The notes under the pieces are model-generated. The model saw only the letters and a list, made by a program, of their open reading frames with translations. It was not told the origin of the DNA and did not search any database. Shown piece by piece: positions 1 through 8,867 of a DNA stretch of 64,000 nt. Source of the DNA: Amycolatopsis bullii (GTDB lineage: Bacteria; Actinomycetota; Actinomycetes; Mycobacteriales; Pseudonocardiaceae). Position 1 is the first letter of the stretch. Each line of letters starts with the position of its first letter. A program made the translations under genes and the position numbers. The stretch spans positions 248,001-312,000 of the forward strand of contig NZ_BNAW01000005.1 of assembly GCF_014654205.1 (NCBI RefSeq). Reading direction: 5' to 3'.

Positions 1-21
1 CACCGCGGGGTCGAGACCCAT
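1..21 (-). CDS. 5' end of an unidentified gene running off the left edge
   Basis: An ATG on the minus strand lies 2 nt downstream of the methyltransferase stop codon, and seven codons (MGLDPAV) are visible before the window ends. The tight spacing suggests it is the next gene of the methyltransferase operon. There is too little sequence to assign a function, and the start itself is tentative. Confidence 0.3.
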
Positions 22-23
22 GC

Positions 24-998
24 TCACACCGCCTCCGCGACGAGCACCCGCGGCGAACCCGGCAGCGTCAGCCGGTCCACCGGCCGCCACCCGGCCCCGG
101 CCAGCCAGCCCCGGACGTCCCGCTCGGGGTACACGACCGTGCCGTCGATGACCAGGTACTCCCCCGCGTGCAGCGCGTCCAGCGCCCGCGGGGAGTCGTC
201 CTCGTCCAGGAAGAAGTCCAGTAGCAGCAGCCGGGCACCCGGCGCAGCCGCGGCCCGCGCGTGCCGCAGGATGGCCCGGTTCTCGTCGACGGAGAACCGG
301 TGGACCACGTGGTTGACCATGACGAGGTCGAACTCGCCCTCGGGTTCGGCGTCCGGGGTCGGTGCGCCGACGACGGTCGTCCGGCCGGCGAACTCCGCGA
401 CGGCCGCGGTGACCGAGTCCACCGACCGCGGGTCGTAGACGAAGGTCACCCGCAGGACGTCGTTCGCGTGGAGGGCCTGGAGCGCGAACTCGGCGGAAAG
501 GCCGCCCAGGTCCAGGAGGTTCTTGTACCCGCCGAAGTCGAATTCGCGCGTCAGCATGCGCGCGTGCAGGGCGTTATACACCATGACCCCGCCGAGGAAG
601 GTGGTCCAGCGGTCGCCTTCGAGATCGAGTTCGCCGGGCTCGCCGGTGTCGGTGGTGTGCGCGAACTGCAGCCAGTGCGGGTAGCTGATCGTCTCGAGGA
701 AGGTCAGGAACGGCGCCAGGTCCAGACCTCCTCCGCCGAGGTACTCGGTGGTGTCGGGCGTGAGCGCGTAGCGACCGTCCACGCGGGACAGCAGGCCGCG
801 CGCGGCGAGGGCGTCGCCGAGGATCCGGACGATCTTTTCCGGCTTGCCGGTGCGCTCGGCCAGTTCGGCCGGGCCGAGCGGGCCGGCCGCCAGCGCCGGG
901 AACAGGCCGATCCGGTTGGCGGCGAAGAGCTGCTGGGCGGCCATGTAGCCGGTGGCGGTTTCCACGATCCGGTCGGGCGCGGCTGGGGTGGGCGTCAC
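24..998 (-). CDS. SAM-dependent O-methyltransferase-like protein
   Basis: This 324-residue protein has the layout of small-molecule O-methyltransferases: an N-terminal winged-helix/dimerisation part (about residues 10-90, AELAERTGKPEKIVRILGDA) and a C-terminal Rossmann part with a SAM-binding loop (LLDLGG near residue 162) and a motif II-like stretch (FDLVMVNHVVHRFS). The start is GTG at 998, chosen because an AAGGAGG ribosome site lies 5 nt upstream. Its promoter carries a TCTAC-N4-GTAGA palindrome whose arm forms a TAGAGT -10-like box, shared with the divergent transporter operon. The substrate is unknown; context suggests a catabolic or modification step on an aromatic or hydroxylated compound. 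Confidence 0.8.
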   Translation of the reverse strand: MTPTPAAPDRIVETATGYMAAQQLFAANRIGLFPALAAGPLGPAELAERTGKPEKIVRILGDALAARGLLSRVDGRYALTPDTTEYLGGGGLDLAPFLTFLETISYPHWLQFAHTTDTGEPGELDLEGDRWTTFLGGVMVYNALHARMLTREFDFGGYKNLLDLGGLSAEFALQALHANDVLRVTFVYDPRSVDSVTAAVAEFAGRTTVVGAPTPDAEPEGEFDLVMVNHVVHRFSVDENRAILRHARAAAAPGARLLLLDFFLDEDDSPRALDALHAGEYLVIDGTVVYPERDVRGWLAGAGWRPVDRLTLPGSPRVLVAEAV

Positions 999-1027
999 GT
1001 CGTCCTCCTTGTGTTCGACCCAGACAC

Positions 1028-1041
1028 TCTACATGCGTAGA
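1028..1041. promoter_or_regulatory. Palindromic operator TCTAC-ATGC-GTAGA (copy 1)
   Basis: A perfect 5-bp inverted repeat with a 4-nt centre lies 30 nt upstream of the methyltransferase start. Read on the minus strand, its arm supplies TAGAGT at 1031-1026, a good -10 element, so a bound regulator would block the promoter. Four related sites occur in this block. Confidence 0.6.
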
Positions 1042-1102
1042 TAAAAGAGTCCAGCGACGAATTTCCGCCGTGCAGCAACAAAAACCCGTGATGTTTCAAC
1101 TT

Positions 1103-1161
1103 CCTACGTTCGTAGAATAAAACCATTGACACGGTCCCCGGCCAGTGTCAACATGCGTAGA
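1103..1161 (+). promoter_or_regulatory. ABC-operon promoter with two operator copies and a second inverted repeat
   Basis: Two operator-like sites are visible: CCTAC-GTTC-GTAGA at 1103-1116 and TCAAC-ATGC-GTAGA at 1148-1161. A -35 box TTGACA (1126-1131) is followed after 17 nt by a weak -10 CAACAT (1149-1154) that overlaps the second operator. The same stretch contains a perfect 7-bp inverted repeat TTGACAC-N12-GTGTCAA (1126-1151), possibly a second binding site. The transporter start is 66 nt downstream of the operator. Confidence 0.55.
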
Positions 1162-1226
1162 ACTACCCCTGCCGGTGCCCGGCAGTCCGGCCCGCCCGTC
1201 GCGGCGGGCGCGAGGAAGGGGAATCC

Positions 1227-2963
1227 ATGACGCTGCTCGAAATCCGGGAGCTCACTGTCGGCCTCGTCGCCGACGACACCGAACGCGAACTCGTGCGGGA
1301 GCTCTCCCTCGATCTCGGGCAAGGGCGGACGCTCTGCGTGGTCGGCGAGTCCGGCAGCGGCAAGACCGTGACCGCCTTGTCGATCATCCGCCTGCTCGAA
1401 TTCGTCGCCCCCGTGCGCACCCGCGGCGAAATCGCCTTCGACGGCGTGGACGTGACGAAGCTGCCCGCCGACGCGATGCGTGCCTACCGCGGGCCGCGGC
1501 TCGGCATGATCTTCCAGGAGGCCCTCGATTCGCTGAACCCGAGCCGCCGCGTCGGCTCGCAGCTGGCCGAGGCCTACCGCGAACCCGGGTCGCTGCCCGG
1601 CCAGGCGGCCCGCCGCGGCAGTCCGCTGCGCAAGCGGGCCGAGGCCAAGGCGAAGCGGCTGCTGACCGAGGTCGGGTTGACCGACACCGAGCGGATCCTG
1701 CGGCTGTACCCGCACCAGATGTCCGGCGGCATGCAGCAGCGCGTGATGATCGCGCTGGCCCTGATGGCCGATCCGGACCTGCTCATCGCCGACGAGCCGA
1801 CGACCGCGCTCGACGTCACCACGCAGGCGGAGATCCTCACGCTGTTCGACCGCGTGCGCCGCGACCACGGCACCGCCTGCGTGTTCATCACCCACGACAT
1901 GGGCGTCGCCGCGCAGGTCGCCGACCGGATCGCGGTGATGTACCGCGGCCGCCTGGTCGAGGTGGGTTCAAGCGACGAAGTCCTGACGCGGCCGAAGCAC
2001 CCGTACACCCGGGCGCTGCTCGGCTGCGTGCCGCAGCTCGGCGTCGACCGCCGGGACGGGTTCCCCACCATTTCGCCCACCCTCCTCGAATCGGCCATGG
2101 CCGGCGAAGCGACCGAAGCCGTCGAAACCCGGCCGCTCAAGGCACGTCCGGCACGGAACCACGACGGGCCGTCGCTGAGCATCACCGCTGTGTCCAAAGT
2201 GTACGGACGAAAAGGACGCCGGGTAGAAGCGGTGCGGGACGTCTCCCTGGAGATCCCGCCCGGGGAGTTCTTCGGGCTGGTCGGCGAATCCGGCTCCGGC
2301 AAGTCGACCCTCGGCCGGCTGGTGAGCGCGCTGGAACCGCCGACGTCCGGCACGGTCGCCTTCGGCGCGCACGGGATCACCCCGGCCGGGCTCACCGGTG
2401 ACGAGCGGGCGTTCCGCCGCCGCGTCCAGCTCATCTTCCAGGATCCGCAGAGCTCCCTGGACCCACGGCACACCGCCGCCCGGATCATCGCCGAGCCGCT
2501 CAAGGAGCTCACGTCGTTGCGCGGCGCCGAGCTGGACCGCCGGGTCGCCGACCTGATCGACGAGGTCGGGCTGCCGAAGGACACCGCGGGGAAGCTGCCG
2601 TCGCAGCTGTCCGGCGGGCAGCGGCAGCGCGTCTCCATCGCGCGGGCGATCGCCGCCGGGCCCGAATTGATCGTCGCCGACGAGCCGACGTCGGCCCTGG
2701 ACGTCTCGGTGCAGGGCCAGGTGATGAACCTGCTGCTGGACCTGCGCCGCACCCGCACGCTCAGCCTGCTGTTCATCACCCACAACCTCAGCCTCGTGCT
2801 CTCGGTCGCCGACCGCGTCGGCGTCATGTACCGCGGCGAGCTGATCGAGACCGGCACCCCCGACGAGATCCGCCTCTCCCCGCGGCACGACTACACCCGG
2901 CGGCTGCTCGCCGCCAACCCCGACCTGCCCGCCCTCCCCCACACAGGATCGACGCGCCCATGA
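1227..2963 (+). CDS. Fused dual ATPase of a peptide/nickel-type ABC importer
   Basis: Two complete ABC ATPase cassettes are fused in 578 residues, equivalent to a DppD-DppF fusion. Cassette 1 has Walker A GESGSGKT (about residue 40), signature MSGGMQQR and Walker B LLIADEPTT; cassette 2 has GESGSGKS, LSGGQRQR and LIVADEPTS. Each cassette ends with the oligopeptide-transporter tail seen as HPYTRALLGCVP and HDYTRRLLAANP. The protein would power uptake by the two permeases encoded downstream. The start follows GAGGAAGGGG. It is the first gene of a tightly overlapping operon through 7112, under the palindromic operators at 1103-1161. Confidence 0.95.
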   Translation: MTLLEIRELTVGLVADDTERELVRELSLDLGQGRTLCVVGESGSGKTVTALSIIRLLEFVAPVRTRGEIAFDGVDVTKLPADAMRAYRGPRLGMIFQEALDSLNPSRRVGSQLAEAYREPGSLPGQAARRGSPLRKRAEAKAKRLLTEVGLTDTERILRLYPHQMSGGMQQRVMIALALMADPDLLIADEPTTALDVTTQAEILTLFDRVRRDHGTACVFITHDMGVAAQVADRIAVMYRGRLVEVGSSDEVLTRPKHPYTRALLGCVPQLGVDRRDGFPTISPTLLESAMAGEATEAVETRPLKARPARNHDGPSLSITAVSKVYGRKGRRVEAVRDVSLEIPPGEFFGLVGESGSGKSTLGRLVSALEPPTSGTVAFGAHGITPAGLTGDERAFRRRVQLIFQDPQSSLDPRHTAARIIAEPLKELTSLRGAELDRRVADLIDEVGLPKDTAGKLPSQLSGGQRQRVSIARAIAAGPELIVADEPTSALDVSVQGQVMNLLLDLRRTRTLSLLFITHNLSLVLSVADRVGVMYRGELIETGTPDEIRLSPRHDYTRRLLAANPDLPALPHTGSTRP

Positions 2964-4537
2964 AGAGAACTCCCCTGCTCGCCGCCCTCGCCGCCGCGGC
3001 CACGCTGCTCGCCGGCTGCATGGGCAGCGCCGGAACAACCCCGGCCGCCGACGGGCCGCCGGTCCGCGGCGGCAACCTCACCGTCGCCGTCCCGACCGAT
3101 CCGCAGTCGCTCGACATGGTCGCCAATCCCGGCCAGGTGACCGCGCAGATCGGCAACATGATGTACGAGAAGCTGTTCGAGGTCGACCGGCACTTCGTCG
3201 CCCGGCCGATGCTCGTCGACACCTACACGACCAGCCCGGACCGGCTCGCCTACACGTTCAAGCTGCGCCAGGACGTCACGTTCCAGGACGGCAACCCGCT
3301 GACCGCGAACGATGTCGTCGCGAGCCTGCAGCGCTGGCAGAAGAGCCACCGCACCGGGCAGCTCGTCACCCCGGACATCGCCGCCATCACCGCGCCCGAC
3401 CAGGCGACGGTGGTCATCGGCCTCAAGCGGCCGCGCTACCCGCTCATCGACGAGCTGGCCGGTGCGGGCACCGAGATCTACGAGGCGAAGAACCTGGTGG
3501 GCCTGCCCGCCACCGGGTTCGGCCAGGACAAGGCCGTCGGCACCGGCCCGTACAAGCTGAAGAGCTGGGACATCGGCCAGCAGCTGGTGCTCCAGCGCTA
3601 CGACGGCTACAAATCGCGATCCGAAGAGGACTGGGGCGGCCAGGCCGGCGCCAAGCACGCCTACCTCGACACGGTCACCTACAAGGTCGTCGGCGATCAG
3701 GACGCGCTGATCAACGGCCTGCAGACCGGCCAGTGGGACCACGCGATGCCGGCCAACGACCAGTACGAACAGCTCAAGGCCAACCCGAACCTGGTGGTGC
3801 ACAACCTGCCCGGCGGCAACGAGAACGTCGTCATCCCGAACTTCAACCCCGGTTCGAAGTTCGCCGACCCCCGGGCCCGCCAGGCGCTGAACCTCCTGCT
3901 GGACAAGCCCGCCATCAACGCGGCGACCGGGGGCAGCAAGGACCTGACCATCGAAACGGGCGCGTTCGCCTCGCCGGACAACAAGGCGTCCTACTCGACG
4001 GCCGGTGAGTCGGTCTACCGGCAGTACGACCCGGCGCGCGCGAAGGAACTGCTCGCCGAGGCCGGGATCACGACCGGCGCGACGATCCACATCGTCACCA
4101 CGAACTCCTACCCCGAGTTCGGCAAGTGGGCCGTGCTCATCCAGGACGCGCTCGGCAAGATCGGGCTGCAGACCAAGATCGACACCTTCGACTTCGCCAC
4201 CATGCTCGGCACCCTCACCAAGGACCCGGGCGGCTGGGACATCACCACGCTGTTCTTCGACTCGTCGCTGACCTCGCCCGCCCAGATGCCGGCGCTCACC
4301 CTCGGCACGTTGAACGGCTCGTCGTCGCCGGAGCTCGACGGGCTGCTGGCCGAGTTCAACGCCTCGACCACACCCGAGCAGGCCAAGGCCGTCATCGACA
4401 AGCTCCAGGCGTTCACCTGGAAGCAGCTGTCGGTGATCACGCTGAGCCAGTCGAAGCTCTGGGCCGCCTACACCCCGCGGCTCAAGGGCTACGGCGACTT
4501 CTACCGGGTGTTCTGGAACTCCTGGCTGGCCGCATGA
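2960..4537 (+). CDS. Family 5 extracellular solute-binding lipoprotein
   Basis: A 525-residue periplasmic-type binding protein with a lipoprotein signal peptide: basic MKR, hydrophobic core and lipobox LLAGC with the lipidated Cys at residue 20. The body resembles the SBP family 5 (DppA/OppA/NikA), for example the GTGPYKLKSW and LNLLLDKPAINAATGG stretches. It would be tethered outside the membrane and deliver ligand to the downstream permeases. The ATG overlaps the end of the ATPase gene by 4 nt, which suggests translational coupling. The family binds peptides, nickel, opines and glycosides, so the ligand cannot be read from the sequence. Confidence 0.93.
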   Translation: MKRTPLLAALAAAATLLAGCMGSAGTTPAADGPPVRGGNLTVAVPTDPQSLDMVANPGQVTAQIGNMMYEKLFEVDRHFVARPMLVDTYTTSPDRLAYTFKLRQDVTFQDGNPLTANDVVASLQRWQKSHRTGQLVTPDIAAITAPDQATVVIGLKRPRYPLIDELAGAGTEIYEAKNLVGLPATGFGQDKAVGTGPYKLKSWDIGQQLVLQRYDGYKSRSEEDWGGQAGAKHAYLDTVTYKVVGDQDALINGLQTGQWDHAMPANDQYEQLKANPNLVVHNLPGGNENVVIPNFNPGSKFADPRARQALNLLLDKPAINAATGGSKDLTIETGAFASPDNKASYSTAGESVYRQYDPARAKELLAEAGITTGATIHIVTTNSYPEFGKWAVLIQDALGKIGLQTKIDTFDFATMLGTLTKDPGGWDITTLFFDSSLTSPAQMPALTLGTLNGSSSPELDGLLAEFNASTTPEQAKAVIDKLQAFTWKQLSVITLSQSKLWAAYTPRLKGYGDFYRVFWNSWLAA

Positions 4538-5478
4538 CCGGGGTCCTGCTGCGCCGGCTGCGCGACCTGGCGATCATCCTGGTCATCGTCGGCACCATGA
4601 TGTTCTTCGTCATCCGGCTGATCCCGGGCGACCCGGCCCAGGCCATCCTCGGCCCGACCGCGCGCCCGGCCGACGTCGCCGCGCTGCGCACGAGCCTGGG
4701 CCTCGACGGCTCGCTCTGGCAGCAGTACCTGAGCTGGGCCGGGCACGTGCTGCGCGGCGACTTCGGCACGTCGATCACCTACCACCGGCCGGTGCTCGAC
4801 GTCGTCGCCGCGCACATCGTGCCGACGCTGACACTCGCCGTTCTCTCGACGGTGATCAGCTTCGGCCTCTCGGTGGCGATCACGGCGTGGCAGGCGGTGT
4901 CGCCGCGCAACCTCGTGGCCCGCGCGCTCGACCGGCTGTCCTCGCTCGGGATGGCGATGCCGGACTTCTGGATCTCGCTGGTGCTGGTGCTGGTGTTCTC
5001 GGTGACGCTGCGGTGGTTCCCCTCCAGCGGCTACCACGACCTGCTCACCGACCCGGTGGCCGCGGTGCCGGCTCTGGTGCTGCCGGTGACCGTGCTCGTC
5101 GTCGGGCAGACGGCGCTGTTCGTGCTCACCCTGCGCGAGAGCGTGCTCGGCGAGCTGCCGCTCGCCTACCTGCGGACCGCCCGCGTCAAGGGCCTGCCGG
5201 AGCGGCGGGTCATGCTCAAGCACGTTCTGCCGAACGCGCTGATGCCGCTGGTGACGCAGCTGGGCAGCAACTTCGCCATGCTCGTCGGCGGCATCGTGAT
5301 CATCGAGTCGATCTTTGTGGTGCCCGGCCTCGGGCACCTGCTCATGGGGGCGGTGTCCACCCGCGACTTCCCGCTCATCCAGGGCGTGACGTTGTTCGTC
5401 GCGGTGCTGTTCGTGGTGGTCAACCTGCTGGTCGACCTCTCGTACGCGCTGCTCGACCCGAAGGTGCGTGTCGCATGA
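4534..5478 (+). CDS. ABC importer permease, DppB type
   Basis: The 314-residue membrane protein starts MTGVLLRRLRD and then a long hydrophobic helix, followed by the DppB-type IRLIPGDPAQAILG loop. The C-terminal part contains the binding-protein-dependent EAA-like segment (LRTARVKGLPERRVMLKHV). About six membrane segments are visible. The ATG overlaps the stop of the binding-protein gene as ATGA, which fixes the start better than upstream in-frame codons that lie inside that gene. It pairs with the next gene to form the channel. Confidence 0.93.
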   Translation: MTGVLLRRLRDLAIILVIVGTMMFFVIRLIPGDPAQAILGPTARPADVAALRTSLGLDGSLWQQYLSWAGHVLRGDFGTSITYHRPVLDVVAAHIVPTLTLAVLSTVISFGLSVAITAWQAVSPRNLVARALDRLSSLGMAMPDFWISLVLVLVFSVTLRWFPSSGYHDLLTDPVAAVPALVLPVTVLVVGQTALFVLTLRESVLGELPLAYLRTARVKGLPERRVMLKHVLPNALMPLVTQLGSNFAMLVGGIVIIESIFVVPGLGHLLMGAVSTRDFPLIQGVTLFVAVLFVVVNLLVDLSYALLDPKVRVA

Positions 5479-6380
5479 GCCTCGCCGTCGCCGAACCCGC
5501 CACCGCGGTGGACGCTCCCCCGCCGGGGCGCGCGGCCCGGGTGTTCCAGCGCAACCGGACCCTCGTCGTGTGCTCGGTCCTGCTCGGCCTGATCGTGCTG
5601 GCCGTGGTCGTGCTGCCGTTCTTCCTGCCGAGCGTCAGCGCGACCGATCCGGTGCACCGCCTGCTGCCGCCTTCGGGCGCGCATCCGCTCGGCACCGACT
5701 CGTTCGGCCGGGACGTGCTGGCCCGGCTGGTGTCCGGCGGCCGCGCGTCGCTGGGGTTGTCGGCGCTGATCACGGTGTGCGCGGCCTTCTCGGGGATGCT
5801 GATCGGCCTGGTGAGCGGCTTCTACCGGGCCGCCGACGCGGTGCTGATGCGGCTGATGGACGCGTGGATGTCGTTCCCGGCGATCATCCTGGCGATGGCG
5901 CTGGCCATCGCGCTGGGCGCGAGCATCTGGACCGAGCTGATCGCGTTGACGGTGATCTTCACGCCGTTCACCGCCCGGGTGATCCGCAGCCGCGTGCTCG
6001 GCATCGCCGGGCGGCAGTACATCGGTGCCGCCCGCGTGTCCGGGATGAGCCGCGGCAAGATCCTGCTGGTGCACGTGTTCCCCAACGTGCTGCCGCTGGC
6101 GCTGGTCCAGGTCGTCATCCTGGCCGCGGCCGCGATGCTCGTCGACGGCGCCATGAGCTTCCTCGGCCTCGGCATCGCCCCGCCCACCCCGACCTGGGGA
6201 AACATGATCGCCGAGGGCCGGTCGTACCTGGTCACCGCGCCGTGGCTGGTCGTCGTGCCCGGCGTGACGATCATGGCCTGCGTGCTCCTGCTCAACCTCA
6301 TCGGCTCCGCGCTGCGCATCGCCGTCGACGCCCGTGCCCGGACGCTCGGCGAGCTGCAGCGCCTGCGCCGGGCTTCGTGA
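5475..6380 (+). CDS. ABC importer permease, DppC type
   Basis: A 301-residue second permease with a DppC-type cytoplasmic N-terminus, a first membrane helix at about residues 35-55, the HPLGTDSFGRDVLARLVSG motif and an EAA loop (YIGAARVSGMSRGKILLVHV). The ATG overlaps the previous stop as ATGA. With the upstream ATPase, lipoprotein and permease it completes an importer. No cargo-specific clue is seen. Confidence 0.93.
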   Translation: MSLAVAEPATAVDAPPPGRAARVFQRNRTLVVCSVLLGLIVLAVVVLPFFLPSVSATDPVHRLLPPSGAHPLGTDSFGRDVLARLVSGGRASLGLSALITVCAAFSGMLIGLVSGFYRAADAVLMRLMDAWMSFPAIILAMALAIALGASIWTELIALTVIFTPFTARVIRSRVLGIAGRQYIGAARVSGMSRGKILLVHVFPNVLPLALVQVVILAAAAMLVDGAMSFLGLGIAPPTPTWGNMIAEGRSYLVTAPWLVVVPGVTIMACVLLLNLIGSALRIAVDARARTLGELQRLRRAS

Positions 6381-6392
6381 GAAAGGACCTCC

Positions 6393-7112
6393 TTGACGCT
6401 CACCTCCCTTGCCGTCCGCCGGTTCGCCCCGGACGGGCCGCCCGCCGGGCCGCCGGTGCTGCTGCTGCACGGTTTCGCCTCCGACGGGCCCACCGACTGG
6501 ATCAGCACGGGCTGGCCGTCGGCGCTCACCGCCGCCGGTCGTCCGGTGCTGGTGCCCGACCTGCCCGGCCACGGCTCCAGTCCGGCGCTCGCCGACACGA
6601 CTCCGAAGGCGATCGCCGAGGAACTCGCGGCCGCGGTGGGCCATGTGTCCGACGTGGACGTGGTCGGCTACTCGCTCGGGGCGCGGCTGGCGTGGGAACT
6701 GCCCGCGGTGCTGCCGGTCCGGCGGCTGGTGCTGGGCGGGCTCAGCCCGCACGAGCCGTTCGGCGCCGTCGACGTCGAAGCCGCCCTCGCCTTCGCCGCC
6801 GGCGGGCGGCTGCCCGCCGACCCGCTGACGGCGGCGATCGCCCGGATGATCACCGCGCCCGGCCGCGACCCGGCCGCCCTCGCCCGGTGCATCGAAGGGC
6901 TGCGGCGGGAGCCGTTCGCGCCGGAGGCGGGCGCCCTCACCGTGCCGACGCGGTTCGTCGCGGGCCGGGACGACCCGGTCAGCCAGGGCATCGAAACCCT
7001 CGTCCCCCTGGTGCCGGGCAGCGACCTCCTGACGGTCCCCGGCGACCACGGCGGCGCCCTGCGCGGCGCCCCCTTCCGCACCGCGGCCCTCGCCTTCCTC
7101 ACCACCCCCTGA
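6393..7112 (+). CDS. Alpha/beta hydrolase, last gene of the transporter operon
   Basis: A 239-residue alpha/beta hydrolase with oxyanion motif LLLHGF, nucleophile elbow GYSLGA, a late acid in AGRDDP and the catalytic His in PGDHGG. The start is TTG at 6393, supported by GAAAGGA 5 nt upstream; it lies 12 nt after the permease stop. Being co-transcribed with the importer, it probably hydrolyses an ester, lactone or amide in the imported compound; that is inference. A strong hairpin follows immediately. Confidence 0.85.
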   Translation: MTLTSLAVRRFAPDGPPAGPPVLLLHGFASDGPTDWISTGWPSALTAAGRPVLVPDLPGHGSSPALADTTPKAIAEELAAAVGHVSDVDVVGYSLGARLAWELPAVLPVRRLVLGGLSPHEPFGAVDVEAALAFAAGGRLPADPLTAAIARMITAPGRDPAALARCIEGLRREPFAPEAGALTVPTRFVAGRDDPVSQGIETLVPLVPGSDLLTVPGDHGGALRGAPFRTAALAFLTTP

Positions 7113-7115
7113 CCG

Positions 7116-7165
7116 CCCTCGTGAGTGAGAAACAGTGTTCTGACACTGTTTCTCACTCACGAGGG
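7116..7165. terminator. Perfect 23-bp hairpin between convergent genes
   Basis: The left arm (7116-7138) and right arm (7143-7165) are exact reverse complements around a TCTG loop. It sits between the hydrolase stop (7112) and the convergent aldo/keto reductase stop (7167), as expected for a bidirectional terminator. The arm contains GTGAGTGAGAAACAGTG. No run of T follows, which is usual in high-GC actinobacteria. Confidence 0.85.
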
Positions 7166-7166
7166 T

Positions 7167-8087
7167 TCACCAGGAGCCGTCGGGGTTGACGGCGTGGTCG
7201 AGGCGGAGGTGGTCGAGGGCCGCGCGGATCTCGGGCCCGTGCTCGCGGGCCAGGAGGAGCGCGCCGAGGTTGTCGGTCAGCTGCTCCACGCGGCTCACTC
7301 CGAAGAGGACGTTCGCCACCGGTTCGTACGCCAGGCAAAAGGCCAGCGCGAGCTGGGCGCGGGTGGCGCCGAAGTCCGCCGCGACGCGGCCGACCTCCGC
7401 GGACGCGTCCACGATGGCCGACCGGATCCCGCCGACGTCCGCGCCGATCTTCCGGCTCGGGGACGCATTGCCCAGCAGCACTCCACCTTCGAAGACGTCG
7501 GAGGCCTGCAGCGCCAGCCGCCCGCTCGTGAAGTGCTCGCGGTAGGGCTCGCCTTCGGCCATCGAGCGGCGGGCGATCGAGTACTTCAGCTGGGCGAACT
7601 CCGGCCCCGGGAGACCTTCGCGATCCGCGAACTCCAGTGCCGCGTCCAGGTCCGCGGCGAGCCAGTTGTTGACGCCCCAGCCGCCGATCCGCCCGGCCCG
7701 GATTTGCTCCGCGACCTCGGTGACGACCCGCGGGACGTCCGGCCGCTCCCGGTAGTCGCCCACCACGACCAGGTCCGCGTACTCCGTGCCGATCCGGCCC
7801 AGCGACGTCCCGAGCTGCTCGGCGAAGCCGCTGCGCGGGTAGTCCCAGAGCCAGAGCTTGCCGCACAGCACGTAGTCCTCGCGCGCGATCCCGGCCTTCC
7901 GCACGGCCTCGCCGAAGAGGATGTCGGTGCGCGAGTTCTCCGCGTGCGGGCCGAAGTCGTAGTGGGCGACGTCGAACAGGGTCACGCCGGCGTCGACGGC
8001 CGCCCTGATCAGCCGGACGGCGTCGCCGGAGTCCATCCGGTCCCAGGTGTTCCACGAGCCGAGGCCGAAGGCCGATCTTCCGAGCAC
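7167..8087 (-). CDS. Aldo/keto reductase-family protein (paralogue 1)
   Basis: A 306-residue TIM-barrel AKR-type protein. Visible family features are the N-terminal LGSWNTWDR strand, LFDVAHYDFG with the expected Asp and Tyr, and CGKLWLWDYP with the catalytic Lys. The usual tetrad His (normally in IDLYQIHRPD) is replaced by Gly in YADLVVVGDY. The GTG start at 8087 is preceded by GAAAGGA. It is divergent from the SDR across an operator palindrome and closely resembles the gene at 11328. It likely acts on a carbonyl or sugar-like intermediate; activity without the His is uncertain. Confidence 0.85.
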   Translation of the reverse strand: MLGRSAFGLGSWNTWDRMDSGDAVRLIRAAVDAGVTLFDVAHYDFGPHAENSRTDILFGEAVRKAGIAREDYVLCGKLWLWDYPRSGFAEQLGTSLGRIGTEYADLVVVGDYRERPDVPRVVTEVAEQIRAGRIGGWGVNNWLAADLDAALEFADREGLPGPEFAQLKYSIARRSMAEGEPYREHFTSGRLALQASDVFEGGVLLGNASPSRKIGADVGGIRSAIVDASAEVGRVAADFGATRAQLALAFCLAYEPVANVLFGVSRVEQLTDNLGALLLAREHGPEIRAALDHLRLDHAVNPDGSW

Positions 8088-8118
8088 GGTTTTTCCTTTC
8101 GCCGCAGCACATCTTTCA

Positions 8119-8132
8119 TCTACGATTGTAGA
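8119..8132. promoter_or_regulatory. Palindromic operator TCTAC-GATT-GTAGA (copy 4)
   Basis: A perfect palindrome between divergent reductase genes. It ends directly before the ATG of the SDR gene at 8133 and lies 31 nt from the GTG of the aldo/keto reductase gene. A TAGAAT box (8129-8134) is formed by the right arm but overlaps the SDR ATG, so either the SDR start is further downstream or the promoter lies elsewhere. Confidence 0.6.
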
Positions 8133-8867
8133 ATGAAAACACGGGTTGTGGTGGTCACGGGCGGTGCGAGCGGAATCGGCCGCGGGGTCGCCGAAGGGTT
8201 CCTGGCCGCGGGTGACCGGGTGGTCGTGGCCGATGTGGACGCCCGGGCCGCGCACGACGCCGGTCGTGAGATCGGCGCCGAGCACGTCGAACTGGACATC
8301 GCGGACCCGGCGTCGGTCGAGGCCGCGGCCGCCCTGGTGGCGGACCGGTTCGGGCCGGTGGACGTGCTGGTCAACAACGCCGGGCTGGCCGGGGGCGGTG
8401 GTCCGCTGACCGGCCTGGACGTCGAGGTCTTCGACCGCTGCCTGCGGGTCAACTTCCGCGGCACGTTCCTGATGACCCGCGCGGTGGGCGCGCACATGGC
8501 CGCGGCGGGGACGCGCGGGGCGATCGTGAACATCTCCTCGATCGGCGCCCGGCAGCCGACGCCCGGGCTCGGCCACTACGAAGCCACCAAGGCGGCCGTC
8601 GACGCCCTGACCCGGTCCGCCGCCCTGGAGCTGGCTCCACACGGGATTCGCGTCAACGCGGTCGCACCCGGACCGGTGCTGACGCCGATGACGGCGGGGT
8701 TCGCCGCGGACCCCGCCGCCCGCGCGGCCTGGGAGGCCCGGATCCCGCTGGGCCGCATCGCCGCCGTCGGCGACGTCGTCCCGGCGGTGGTGTTCCTGGC
8801 CTCGCCCGCCGCCGGGCACATCACCGGGGTGAGCCTGGCGGTGGACGGCGGCCAGCTGCTCACCTGA
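8133..8867 (+). CDS. Short-chain dehydrogenase/reductase (classical SDR)
   Basis: A 244-residue classical SDR: cofactor motif TGGASGIG (residues 9-16), NNAG, catalytic Ser in NISSIGA and YEATK active site, and a C-terminal SLAVDGG. An Asp at the end of strand 2 (VVVADVDAR) suggests NAD(H) preference. The ATG at 8133 abuts the operator palindrome and no ribosome site is visible, so a leaderless message or the in-frame GTG at 8149 remain possible. The 3' end abuts the convergent amidohydrolase gene with no gap. It likely oxidises an alcohol in the same pathway. Confidence 0.88.
   Translation: MKTRVVVVTGGASGIGRGVAEGFLAAGDRVVVADVDARAAHDAGREIGAEHVELDIADPASVEAAAALVADRFGPVDVLVNNAGLAGGGGPLTGLDVEVFDRCLRVNFRGTFLMTRAVGAHMAAAGTRGAIVNISSIGARQPTPGLGHYEATKAAVDALTRSAALELAPHGIRVNAVAPGPVLTPMTAGFAADPAARAAWEARIPLGRIAAVGDVVPAVVFLASPAAGHITGVSLAVDGGQLLT

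Noticed and set aside
5166..7160. A 664-codon open frame on the minus strand over the permease and hydrolase genes
   Set aside because: It is antisense to well-supported permease and hydrolase genes, has Arg/Gly/Gln-rich composition without domains, and results from GC-biased third positions.
7125..8132. An upstream extension of the SDR gene at 8133 by about 336 codons
   Set aside because: The extension is antisense to the aldo/keto reductase gene, and SDR homology starts at the GTG/ATG near 8133.
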